From contig NZ_LMPT01000018.1 of NCBI RefSeq assembly GCF_001424425.1, forward strand, positions 372,001-436,000: a stretch of 64,000 bases of DNA. The letters run 5' to 3'. Within the stretch, counting starts at the first letter, position 1. Every line of letters starts with the position of its first letter. The notes beneath the pieces are model-generated. The model saw only the letters and a program-made list of their open reading frames with translations. It had not been told where the DNA came from and did no database searches. Both the position numbers and the translations under genes were made by a program. Of the stretch, positions 49,997 through 58,382 are shown one piece after another. The DNA is from Acidovorax sp. Leaf191. Lineage in GTDB: Bacteria > Pseudomonadota > Gammaproteobacteria > Burkholderiales > Burkholderiaceae_C.

Positions 49997-50495
49997 GCCC
50001 CAAGTTCCCTCTGGTTGTTCAACTATGGTGCCATGGCATGCAGGCAGCCATGGGTAGGGCGGCATGCGTCGCGGATGTCGGCCAATTCGCACGCAGGCCA
50101 TTGATTCATATGGAATTTATGAAAACTACAACGCCCGCCCAATCACTGCGAGGGTGTTTGAAAAGGAGTCCTATTGCTGCATTGTGTGCGGCTAAAAGAA
50201 CAAAATTTCGATGATTCCTGCGTTCATTGCGTGTATTCGGTGCTGAAAGCGATTGTTGCCATTTACAGAACAGTCAGTTCGCGACCAAGCGGTTTTTCTT
50301 TGAACACCACCGGCGTACAGTTCAACCCATCGATGAGCCGAACCCGCAAGGCGACTCACCGAACCCGGTTCAAGAATGGTTTTTGTACCGGCTTTATTGA
50401 GACGCTTTTCCCGCAAGGCGACTCACCGAACCCGGTTCAAGAATGGTTTTTGTACCGGCTTTATTGAGACGCTTTTAACTTCAAGGACTTTCATC
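49997..50495. other. AT-richer intergenic region with 67-bp tandem duplication
   Basis: About 500 bp between rpoH (leftward) and the first DUF4148 gene. Apart from the duplication at 50343-50476, I see no gene. The promoter of the DUF4148 gene should lie here. Confidence 0.5.
50343..50476. repeat. Perfect 67-bp tandem duplication upstream of the DUF4148 gene
   Basis: Bases 50343-50409 are repeated exactly at 50410-50476. Each unit begins CCCGCAAGGCGACTCACC, contains GAACCCGGTTC and ends GAGACGCTTTT. The second unit ends 19 bp before the ATG, so the leader is duplicated. Confidence 0.95.
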
Positions 50496-50783
50496 ATGAA
50501 CAAGACCGCACGCTTCCTCTCCATTGCCGCTGTGTCCGCTTTCGCTGCCTTCGGCGCCCACGCTGACGAAGCCGATGCTTCGCAATTCGCCACGAAGTTC
50601 GACACGAACCGCACCCGCGCTGAAGTGGCTGCCGAAGCCTCCACCGTCGCCCAGACCCGCAGCATCGAACCCGCAGGCTCCCGCGTCGTGACCTACAAAT
50701 CCACCGCCGACCGCGCTGCCGTGCGTGCCCAGGCTGCTGACGCTGTGCGCACCGGCCAGATCCCTTCGGGTGAGCAGGGTTGA
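50496..50783 (+). CDS. DUF4148 family exported protein, paralogue 1
   Basis: A 95-residue exported protein: signal peptide MNKTARFLSIAAVSAFAAFGAHA, then DEADASQFATKFDTNRTRAEV and GSRVVTYKSTADRAAV. This is the DUF4148 family of small periplasmic proteins common in Burkholderiales; function unknown. It is nearly identical to its neighbour at 50875, differing at about eight positions and at the C-terminus (SGEQG). AAGGA lies upstream of the ATG at 50496. The 67-bp leader duplication precedes it. Confidence 0.85.
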   Translation: MNKTARFLSIAAVSAFAAFGAHADEADASQFATKFDTNRTRAEVAAEASTVAQTRSIEPAGSRVVTYKSTADRAAVRAQAADAVRTGQIPSGEQG

Positions 50784-50784
50784 T

Positions 50785-50832
50785 CTGAATCCAATCGATT
50801 CAGCGCCCCGTATCACTGAGTACCTAGGTACT
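50785..50832. repeat. Two perfect small palindromes in the DUF4148 spacer
   Basis: CTGAATCCAATCGATTCAG at 50785-50803 is an inverted repeat with 7-bp arms; AGTACCTAGGTACT at 50819-50832 is a perfect 14-bp palindrome. They may be a terminator for gene 1 or operators for gene 2. Confidence 0.5.
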
Positions 50833-50874
50833 TTCGATCCTCATCCTTATTCACCGCATCACAGGAGTTCCATC

Positions 50875-51168
50875 ATGAACAAGACCGCACGCTTCCTCTC
50901 CATCGCCGCTGTGTCCGCTTTCGCTGCTTTCGGCGCCCACGCTGACGAAGCCGATGCTTCGCAGTTCGCCGCCAAGTTCGACACCAACCGCACCCGCGCC
51001 GAAGTGGCTGCTGAAGCGACCAGCGTCGCCCAGACCCGCAGCATCGAACCCGCAGGCTCCCGCGTGGTGACCTACAAGTCCACCGCTGACCGCGCTGCCG
51101 TGCAGGCCCAGGCTGCCCAGGCTCTGCGCGCAGGCCAGATCTCGTCGGGCGAAATCAGCGCGATGTAA
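50875..51168 (+). CDS. DUF4148 family exported protein, paralogue 2
   Basis: A 97-residue exported protein almost identical to paralogue 1. The first 32 residues are the same, including the signal peptide, and later changes include FATK to FAAK, RAQAAD to QAQAAQ and a different C-terminus (SSGEISAM). ACAGGAG lies upstream of ATG 50875. The gene was made by local tandem duplication (about 379 bp between starts). Function unknown; presumably periplasmic. Confidence 0.85.
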   Translation: MNKTARFLSIAAVSAFAAFGAHADEADASQFAAKFDTNRTRAEVAAEATSVAQTRSIEPAGSRVVTYKSTADRAAVQAQAAQALRAGQISSGEISAM

Positions 51169-51194
51169 TGGCTGGGCTCTGGCCCCGCTGACAA

Positions 51195-51219
51195 GAAAGG
51201 CGCCTCGGGCGCTTTTTTT
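51195..51219 (+). terminator. Terminator after the DUF4148 pair
   Basis: Imperfect stem AAAGGCGCC / GGGCGCTTT with a short loop and seven T. Confidence 0.85.
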
Positions 51220-51281
51220 GTGGCCGGGCGCACTGTGCGGCGCCGGGCGCTGGCCGGGGAGCAAGGCTTGCGAGGTGCAAA

Positions 51282-53939
51282 TCAGCCAGGCAACGATGAT
51301 TCGCGCGCCTGACGCTCGAACACATCGAGCGCCAGCGGCCGCCCGAACAGGTAGCCCTGGAAGGACCGGCAGCCGTGCGCCAGCAGAAACTCGTGGTGCG
51401 CCACGGTTTCCACGCCTTCGGCGATCACGTCCAGGCCCAGGCTGCCTGCCAGCGCGATGATGGAGCGTGCGATCGCCGCGTCGTTGGGCTCTTGCAGCAC
51501 CCCGCGCACAAAGCCCTGGTCGATCTTGATCTGGTCCAGCGGCAGGCGCTTGAGGTAGCTCAGCGACGAGTACCCCGTGCCGAAATCGTCCAGCGAGAAG
51601 CCCACGCCGTGGGCCCTCAGGGCGCGCATGGTGGCGATCACGCTGTCCACGTTGTCCAGCAGCAGGCTCTCGGTCAGCTCCAGCTTGATGCGCGTGGGGT
51701 CCGCGCCGGTGTCCTGCAGCAGCTGCAGCACCTGGGCCACGAAGTCGTCCTGCAGGAACTGCCGCGCGCTCACGTTGATGGCCAGCGCCAGCCGGGCCAG
51801 TGCGGGGTGCGCGCGCCACAGCGCCTGCTGGCGCAGCGCGGTCTGCAAGACCCAGCGGCCCAGCGGCACGATCTGGCCGGACTCCTCGGCCGGCGCAATG
51901 AACTCCGCCGGCGGCACCATGCCGCGCACCGGATGCATCCATCGCACCAGGGCTTCGGCGCCGATGACGTGCCCGTGGCTGTCCACCTGCGGCTGGTAGA
52001 GCAGCAGGAACTGCGACTGCCGCAGGCCCGCATGCAGCTCGGTTTCCAGCTGGGCGCGGCGGTTCACGGCCTGCTGCATGTCGGGGTCGAAAAACCGCAG
52101 GGTGTTGCGCCCGGCATCCTTGGCGCGGTACATCGCCATGTCGGCCTGCTTGAGCACTTCGTCCACCGAGTCCTGGTGACCGCGCAGCAGCGTGATGCCG
52201 ATGCTGGCCGAGAAATGGTGCTCGTGGCCTGCCAGGACCGAGGGCTGGCGCAACTGGGCCAGGATCTGCTCGCCCAGCGTGCGCGCCTGTGCGGCGGCCT
52301 CCGCTGCATCGCTGCTCAGCGCCTGCAGCACCACCACGAACTCGTCGCCGCCCAGGCGGGCCACGGTGTCCTGCTCGCGCACGCAGCGGCGCAGCTGGTC
52401 GGCCATGTCCTTGAGCAGCAGGTCGCCCACCTCGTGGCCGCGGGTGTCGTTCAGCGTCTTGAAGTTGTCCAGGTCCACAAAAAGCACCGCGGTGGTCAGG
52501 CCCGAGCGCGCGCCGCTGGCCAGCACCTGCTGCAGGCGGTCCACCAGCAGGCGGCGGTTGGGCAGCTGGGTCAGCGCGTCGTAGAACGCCAGGTATCGCG
52601 CCTCGTCTTCGGCGGCTTTGCGCCCCGAGATGTCGATGTCGATACAGAACATCTCGGCCGGCTGGCCGGGCACGTGGATGTAGGCGTGGCTGGAGAAAAC
52701 GTGCACGGGCGTGCCGTCCTTGCGGCGCAGTTGCAGCTCGCCCGCGGGGATGGCCTCGCCGGTGGCGAACATCTGCTGCACGTTCTGACGCACCGCCTCG
52801 CGCATCGGCGGCGGGATGATCAGGTCCAGCAGGTTGCTGCCCAGCGCCTCTTCGGCCGTGTAGCCGTACAGGTGCTCGGAGGCCTGGTTCCAGTAGCTCG
52901 TGGTGCCGTCGGCCAGGTAGCCCTGCACCGAGATGGACGGTATGTTGCGCAGCAGCGACCGAAAGCGCAGTTCCGACTCGCGCAGCGCGCTCTCGGCCTG
53001 CTTGCGGTGGGTGATGTCGCGCGCGAGGAACACCACCGCCGGCTGGCCGCTCACCGTCACGCCCAGTGGCTGCGCACGCCCCTCGAAATGCCGCAGCCCG
53101 GACAACGTCTGCATCTCGTACTCCATGCTGTGGGTCTGGCCCGACGCGAGTGTCTGCGTGACCAGGTGCAGGAATCTGTCTGCCTGCCCGGCGGGCAGCA
53201 CGTCATGCAGCCGCTGCCCGATGAGGTGCGACGGGCTGGCCGCCAGCGCCGCATCGTCGGGCGACAAGACCTCCACATAGCGGCCTTGTGCATCGAGCAC
53301 CAGCAGCACGTCCGGGATCGCATGCGCAATGGCCCGCAGCCGGGCGGCGCTGCCCGCCAGCGCGCGTTCGGTGGCCAGGCGCTGCTCCACGTCGCGCAGC
53401 AGCAGGCCCAGCGCCACCGTGGCAGGCGTGAAGGTCAATAGGAAGGGCAGCGCCAGCGTCTCGTTCACACGCGCCACCACCGCGGCTGGCAGCCACTGGA
53501 ACACGCCCAGCAGCGCCGCGTGCACCAGCAGCCCGAACAGTGCCAGCGGCAGCGGCTTCACGCTCAGGTGTCCGCGCGTGCGGGCTTCACGGTAGAGCAG
53601 CCCGAGCACCGTGCACAGCGCGATGCTGGCCAGGCCCACGGCGGTGCCGCCGCCGCCCAGCCACAGCCGGCCTGCCGCGGCCAAGGCGGCGGCGATGCAG
53701 GCCACCAGCGGGCCGCCGAAGAGGCCGGCCATGCTGAGCACCACCGACCGCGCGTCGAAGATCACCCCCGGCATCAGCACCACGGGGGTCAGCATGCCGA
53801 CCACGCAGATGCCGCCGAACAACACGCCGGAGACGGCCTGCCCGGTCAGTGGGTGCTGGCGCCACAGGCGAATGCTGGTGCTGTGCAGAAAACACAGAGC
53901 CAGCAACAGGGCGAGACCTTTGACCAGCTCAATGAACAT
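51282..53939 (-). CDS. 5TM-PAS-PAS-GGDEF-EAL cyclic-di-GMP signalling protein
   Basis: An 885-residue inner-membrane protein. The N-terminal 190 residues contain about six helices of the LytS-type 5TM receptor (MPGVIFDARSVVLSMAGLFGG, then GRLWLGGGGTAVGLASIAL). Two PAS regions follow (about 200-430), one with an ITHRKQAESALRESELRFRSL linker, then a GGDEF domain with intact RLGGDEF and an EAL domain with EALVRWMHP and DDFGTGYSSLSYL. Both catalytic motifs are intact. Its ATG at 53939 is followed by MFIELVKGLALLL. It is a second c-di-GMP protein in the window. Confidence 0.9.
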   Translation of the reverse strand: MFIELVKGLALLLALCFLHSTSIRLWRQHPLTGQAVSGVLFGGICVVGMLTPVVLMPGVIFDARSVVLSMAGLFGGPLVACIAAALAAAGRLWLGGGGTAVGLASIALCTVLGLLYREARTRGHLSVKPLPLALFGLLVHAALLGVFQWLPAAVVARVNETLALPFLLTFTPATVALGLLLRDVEQRLATERALAGSAARLRAIAHAIPDVLLVLDAQGRYVEVLSPDDAALAASPSHLIGQRLHDVLPAGQADRFLHLVTQTLASGQTHSMEYEMQTLSGLRHFEGRAQPLGVTVSGQPAVVFLARDITHRKQAESALRESELRFRSLLRNIPSISVQGYLADGTTSYWNQASEHLYGYTAEEALGSNLLDLIIPPPMREAVRQNVQQMFATGEAIPAGELQLRRKDGTPVHVFSSHAYIHVPGQPAEMFCIDIDISGRKAAEDEARYLAFYDALTQLPNRRLLVDRLQQVLASGARSGLTTAVLFVDLDNFKTLNDTRGHEVGDLLLKDMADQLRRCVREQDTVARLGGDEFVVVLQALSSDAAEAAAQARTLGEQILAQLRQPSVLAGHEHHFSASIGITLLRGHQDSVDEVLKQADMAMYRAKDAGRNTLRFFDPDMQQAVNRRAQLETELHAGLRQSQFLLLYQPQVDSHGHVIGAEALVRWMHPVRGMVPPAEFIAPAEESGQIVPLGRWVLQTALRQQALWRAHPALARLALAINVSARQFLQDDFVAQVLQLLQDTGADPTRIKLELTESLLLDNVDSVIATMRALRAHGVGFSLDDFGTGYSSLSYLKRLPLDQIKIDQGFVRGVLQEPNDAAIARSIIALAGSLGLDVIAEGVETVAHHEFLLAHGCRSFQGYLFGRPLALDVFERQARESSLPG

Positions 53940-54061
53940 GGGCCTTCCGCACGCTTCTTCCAGAAGGGGAAAGCCCCATCATGGGGGAATTGCCGGGATC
54001 CGTAAACGTGAAAATGGCCCCGGGGCGGGGCCATGGTGTCGGGCGGAGCGTGGTGCCAGGG

Positions 54062-55552
54062 TCAGTTCAGCAGTGCCTGCGCGAATTCGCGGGCGTTGAA
54101 GGTTTCCAGGTCTTCCAGCTTCTCGCCCACGCCGATGAAGTACACGGGGATGGGGCGCTCCTGCGCGATGGCGGCCAGCACGCCGCCCTTGGCCGTGCCG
54201 TCGAGCTTGGTCACGATCAGGCCGGTGAGCTGCAGGGCATCGTCAAAGGACCGTACCTGGGCCAGCGCGTTCTGGCCGGTGTTGCCGTCGATGACCAGCA
54301 GCACCTCGTGCGGCGCCGTGGCATCGGCCTTGGTCACCACGCGGCGGATCTTTTTCAGCTCTTCCATCAGGTGCAGCTGCGTGGGCAGGCGGCCGGCGGT
54401 GTCCACCAGCACCACGTCCTTGCCGCGGGCCTTGCCGGCCGTCACGGCATCGAAGCTCACGGCGGCCGGGTCGCCCCCTTCCTGGCTCACGATCTCCACC
54501 GTGTTGCGGTCGGCCCAGACACCCAGCTGCTCGCGCGCCGCGGCGCGGAAGGTGTCGGCCGCCGCCAGCAGCACGGCGGCGCCTTCGTCGGCCAGGTGCT
54601 TGGTGAGCTTGCCGATGGACGTGGTCTTGCCCGCGCCATTGACGCCCGCCACCATGATCACGGTGGGCGTGAACTCGCCGATGACCAGCGGCTTTTCCAG
54701 CGGGCGCAGCAGGTCGGCCAAGGCGTCCGCCAGCAGGCCCTTGACCGCGGCGGGGTCGGTGGCCTTGGCGTCCTTCACCCGCCGCTTGAGGTCCAGCAGC
54801 AGGTGCGTGGTGGCCTTGACGCCGGTGTCGGCCATGAGCAGGGCTTCTTCCAGTTCTTCATACAGCGCATCGTCGATCTGCGTGCCGGTGAAGACCGTGG
54901 TGATGCTGGTGCCGGTCTTGCGCAGGCCGGACTTGAGGCGGTCGAGCCAGCCCGTGCGTTCCGCCGGTGGCGGCGCGACGGCGGGGGCCGGTGCCGGTGC
55001 GGGCGTCAGGGCAGGCGCGGGCGGCACGGGGGCCAGCACCGGGGCTGGTGCCGGGATGGACGGCGAAGGTGCTGGTACCCGAAGCGCGGGGGACAGCGCG
55101 GGAGGTGAGGTGGGGAGTGACGTGGGCGCAGGCGCCGGTGCGGGCACCGACGGCGTCACCGGGACGGGCGAAAACACCGGTGTGGCTGCAGGTGCCACCG
55201 CAGGAGCAGATACCGGTGCGGGTGCGTTTGCAGGTGCGGTTGCAGGTGCAGCCACCGGTGCGGCTGCCGGCGCCGCGGGTGCAGGCTCCGCCGCCTTGTT
55301 GCCGAAGGGATTGCGCAGCCAGCCAAAGGCCGACGGGGCCGGTGCAGCGGCCGGGGGCACGGGGGGCACCGGCGCCGGAGCCTGGGTGGCCGGCGCGGCA
55401 GGCCACGACGATGGCACGGGCGCGGCTACAGGGGCTGTGGGGGCGATGGGCGGAGTCGGCGCGGCTGTGGCCGGGGGCGCGTCCGCAGGTGCGGCGACTT
55501 CCGGGGCCGGGGTGGACTCGGGGGAGGGCTTTTTCTTGAAAAAACTGAACAT
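54062..55552 (-). CDS. ftsY: Signal recognition particle receptor FtsY
   Basis: A 496-residue FtsY GTPase. The C-terminal NG domain (about 205-496) has G1 GVNGAGKTTSIGKL, a TAGRLPTQLHLMEEL G3 segment and TKLDGTAKGGVL (G4/G5). The start MFSFFKKKPSPES is the family start; ATG at 55552 (an alternative at 55576 gives MADSKNPP). Residues 14-205 form an extreme Pro/Ala-rich region (PAPAPA-like) in place of the acidic A domain of E. coli. It is divergent from the M16 gene, with only 27 bp between the starts. Confidence 0.93.
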   Translation of the reverse strand: MFSFFKKKPSPESTPAPEVAAPADAPPATAAPTPPIAPTAPVAAPVPSSWPAAPATQAPAPVPPVPPAAAPAPSAFGWLRNPFGNKAAEPAPAAPAAAPVAAPATAPANAPAPVSAPAVAPAATPVFSPVPVTPSVPAPAPAPTSLPTSPPALSPALRVPAPSPSIPAPAPVLAPVPPAPALTPAPAPAPAVAPPPAERTGWLDRLKSGLRKTGTSITTVFTGTQIDDALYEELEEALLMADTGVKATTHLLLDLKRRVKDAKATDPAAVKGLLADALADLLRPLEKPLVIGEFTPTVIMVAGVNGAGKTTSIGKLTKHLADEGAAVLLAAADTFRAAAREQLGVWADRNTVEIVSQEGGDPAAVSFDAVTAGKARGKDVVLVDTAGRLPTQLHLMEELKKIRRVVTKADATAPHEVLLVIDGNTGQNALAQVRSFDDALQLTGLIVTKLDGTAKGGVLAAIAQERPIPVYFIGVGEKLEDLETFNAREFAQALLN

Positions 55553-55579
55553 TGGCGGGTTCTTAGAATCAGCCATTCT

Positions 55580-57013
55580 ATGAAACGCGCTTTCACCCTC
55601 CTGGCCCTGGTGGCCTGCCTCTCGTCCGGGGCTGCCTTTGCGGCGACCACCCCGGCTGTCCCAACCCCCGCCACGCCGTCGAGTACGGCCTCTGGCGCAG
55701 AGCTGTTCACGCTCAAAAACGGCATGCAGCTCATCGTGCAGCCGGACCGCCGCGCGCCGACCGCGGTGCACATGGTGTGGGTGCGCGTGGGCTCCATGGA
55801 CGAGGTCGACGGCGTCACGGGCGTTGCCCACGTGCTCGAGCACATGATGTTCAAGGGCACCAAGACGCTGCCGCCCGGCGAGTTCTCGCGCCGCGTCGCG
55901 GCCCTGGGCGGGCGGGAGAACGCCTTCACCAGCCGCGACTACACGGGCTACTACCAGCAGATCCCGTCCAACCGGCTCGAAGACGTGATGAAGCTCGAGT
56001 CCGACCGGTTTGCCAACAACCAGTGGCCGGACGAGGAGTTCAAGAAAGAGCTGGAGGTGGTGAAGGAAGAGCGCCGCCTGCGCACTGAAGACCAGCCCCG
56101 GGCCATGCTGTCCGAGCAGCTCTTTGCCACCACCTTCATCGCATCGCCCTACCGGCGCCCCATCATCGGCTGGATGAGCGACCTGGATGCGCTCACCCCC
56201 AACGACGCCCGCGCCTTCTACCGCCAGTGGTACACGCCCACCAATGCGGTGGTCGTGGTGGCCGGCGATGTGGAGCCCGCCAAGGTGCGCGCGTGGGCCG
56301 AAAAGTACTACGGCAGCATCCCCGCCCATGCGCTGCCCGAGCGCAAGCCGCGCATCGAGCCCGTGCAGCAGGGCATGCGCCGCATCGCCGTCAAGGCCCC
56401 TGCGGAGCAGGCCTACGTGGCGCTGGCGTTTCGCACGCCCAGCCTGGAGCGGCTGGACAAGCTCACCGACGCCGACAACGACGCTTTGGCATTGATGGTC
56501 CTGTCGGCCGTGTTCAGCGGCTACGACGGCGCCCGCCTGGACCGCGCCCTGACCCAGGGCGAGAACCGTGTGGCCGACAGTGCCAACAGCGGCGCCATGG
56601 TCACGGGCCGCGGTCCCAGCCTGTTCATGCTCAGCGGCGTGCCGGCTGCAGGCAAGACGGCGCAGCAGGTCGAAGACGCGCTGCGCGCCGAAGTCACCCG
56701 CGTGGCGCGTGACGGCGTGAGCGAGGCCGAACTCGCACGCGTCAAGACGCAGTGGATCGCCTCCACCGTGTACGAGCGCGACTCCGTCATGAACCAGGCC
56801 CAGGAGCTGGGCGGCAACTGGATCCAGGGCTTTCCGCTCGACGCCAACGAGCGCCTGCTGGCGCTGCTGCGCACCGTGACGCCCGCGCAGGTGCAGGCCG
56901 TGGCCGCCAAGTACTTCGGCGACGACCAACTGACCGTCGGCACGCTGCTGCCGCAGCCGCTGGATGGACCCCGCCCCCGCCCCACACTGCCGCCCGGCGC
57001 TGTGATCCGTTGA
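55580..57013 (+). CDS. M16-family zinc metallopeptidase (active subunit)
   Basis: A 477-residue exported M16 peptidase. It has a signal peptide (FTLLALVACLSSGAAFA), the inverted zinc motif HVLEH in AHVLEHMMFKGT (about residue 86) and the distant Glu in ELEVVKEERR. The second half includes YYGSIPAHALPERKPR, as in the family. It is the catalytic partner of the downstream M16 protein. It starts at ATG 55580, close to the divergent ftsY, and precedes the inactive partner gene by 22 bp. Confidence 0.93.
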   Translation: MKRAFTLLALVACLSSGAAFAATTPAVPTPATPSSTASGAELFTLKNGMQLIVQPDRRAPTAVHMVWVRVGSMDEVDGVTGVAHVLEHMMFKGTKTLPPGEFSRRVAALGGRENAFTSRDYTGYYQQIPSNRLEDVMKLESDRFANNQWPDEEFKKELEVVKEERRLRTEDQPRAMLSEQLFATTFIASPYRRPIIGWMSDLDALTPNDARAFYRQWYTPTNAVVVVAGDVEPAKVRAWAEKYYGSIPAHALPERKPRIEPVQQGMRRIAVKAPAEQAYVALAFRTPSLERLDKLTDADNDALALMVLSAVFSGYDGARLDRALTQGENRVADSANSGAMVTGRGPSLFMLSGVPAAGKTAQQVEDALRAEVTRVARDGVSEAELARVKTQWIASTVYERDSVMNQAQELGGNWIQGFPLDANERLLALLRTVTPAQVQAVAAKYFGDDQLTVGTLLPQPLDGPRPRPTLPPGAVIR

Positions 57014-57035
57014 ACCCGCACTGGGGCCATTGCAC

Positions 57036-58382
57036 ATGATTACTATCAAAAATATAGCTGCTCGCGCTTGTCTGATAAGCGCTGGAGCAATTTTTTCTTC
57101 AAGCCCGGCCTGGGCGCTGCTGCCCATCCAGCACTGGACGGAGGCCAACGGCGCCAAGATCTACCTGGTCGAAAGCCCGGTCATCCCGATGGTGGACGTG
57201 CAGATCGACTTCGATGCCGGCAGCCGCCGCGACCCTGCGGGGCAGGAGGGCCTGGCCAGCGCCGTGGCCGCCATGGCGTCCAAGGGCGTCAAGGCCGCGG
57301 GCAATGAGCCCGCGCTGGACGAAAACGGCCTGGGCGAGGCCTGGGCCGACCTGGGCGCGAACTTCGAAGCCGGCGCCGAGAACGACGTCCTGCACTATTC
57401 CCTGCGTTCGCTCACCGACCCGCCACTGCTCGACAAGGCCGCCCGCCTGGCCGCGCGCCAGATCGGCGAGCCCAGCTGGCCCGCCGACGTGTGGCCCCGC
57501 GACCGCGCACGCTGGACCGCCAGCCTGAAGGAAGCCAACACGCGTCCGGCGACCGTGGCGGGCTACGCGTTCGCCTCGGCCGTGTACGGCAGCCACCCGT
57601 ACGGCCGGCGCACCACCGAAGAGAGCCTCGCCCGCGTCAACATCGCGGACATGCAGACCTTCCACACCCAGCTCATCGCGGCCTGCCGCGCCAAGGTCAG
57701 CATCGTGGGCGCCGTGTCGCGCGCACAGGCACAGACGCTGGTGGCCACGCTGCTCTCGCGCCTGCCCGCCACGTCGGGCTGTGCGCCGCTGCCAGCGGTG
57801 GGCGAGATCAACGCGCTGGCCGCGCCGGCCGAGCAGAACATCCCGTTCGCGTCGGCCCAGGCCCATGTGCTGATCGGCCAGCCCGGTTTTCAGCGCCGCG
57901 ACCCGGACTTCATCGCGCTGCTGGTGGGCAACCACATCCTGGGCGGCGGTGGCTTCGTCTCGCGCCTGACCAACGAGGTGCGCGAAAAGCGCGGCCTCTC
58001 GTACAGCGTATACAGCTACTTTGCGGCCGGCATGCATGCCGGTGCCTTCACCGTGGGCCTGCAGACCCGCCCGGACCAGGCGGCCCAGGCCGTCAAGGTC
58101 TCGCGCGACGTCATCGCCCGCTTCGTGGCCGAAGGCCCCACCGAGGCCGAGCTGCGCGCGGCGAAGGACAACCTCATCGGCGGCTTTGCGCTGCGCATCG
58201 ACAGCAACAAGAAGCTGCTGGGCAACGTGGCCAACATCGCCTGGAACGACCTACCGCTCGACTACCTGGACAAGTGGACCCAAAAAGTCGACGCATTGAC
58301 CGTGGCCGAAGTGCGCGCCGCCATGGCCCGCAAGCTGCAGCCCGAGCGCATGGTGACCGTGGTGGTGGGAGGCAAGCCATGA
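57036..58382 (+). CDS. M16-family peptidase-like protein (no zinc motif), signal peptide partly made by a dispersed palindrome
   Basis: A 448-residue M16-type protein without HxxEH: the corresponding stretch is GQEGLASAVAAMASKG. It is therefore the non-catalytic subunit of a heterodimer with the gene upstream. The C-terminal half contains GGGGFVSRLTNEVREKRGLSYS, typical of the family. The signal peptide is MITIKNIAARACLISAGAIF... and ends SSPAWA; residues 5-20 are encoded by copy G of the dispersed palindrome with two rare ATA codons. ATG at 57036. Its stop overlaps rsmD (ATGA). Confidence 0.9.
   Translation: MITIKNIAARACLISAGAIFSSSPAWALLPIQHWTEANGAKIYLVESPVIPMVDVQIDFDAGSRRDPAGQEGLASAVAAMASKGVKAAGNEPALDENGLGEAWADLGANFEAGAENDVLHYSLRSLTDPPLLDKAARLAARQIGEPSWPADVWPRDRARWTASLKEANTRPATVAGYAFASAVYGSHPYGRRTTEESLARVNIADMQTFHTQLIAACRAKVSIVGAVSRAQAQTLVATLLSRLPATSGCAPLPAVGEINALAAPAEQNIPFASAQAHVLIGQPGFQRRDPDFIALLVGNHILGGGGFVSRLTNEVREKRGLSYSVYSYFAAGMHAGAFTVGLQTRPDQAAQAVKVSRDVIARFVAEGPTEAELRAAKDNLIGGFALRIDSNKKLLGNVANIAWNDLPLDYLDKWTQKVDALTVAEVRAAMARKLQPERMVTVVVGGKP
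57048..57096. repeat. Dispersed palindrome, copy G, inside the M16 coding region
   Basis: ATAGCTGCTCGCGCTTG on the left and AAGCGCTGGAGCAATTTTTT on the right. The frame is the same as in copy F (ATA GCT ...), so the palindrome encodes the hydrophobic core of the signal peptide. Confidence 0.85.

Noticed and set aside
54062..57157. A 1031-residue open frame across ftsY and both M16 genes on the minus strand
   Set aside because: Only the part from 55552 matches FtsY; the rest is antisense to the clearly coding M16 gene and is low-complexity.
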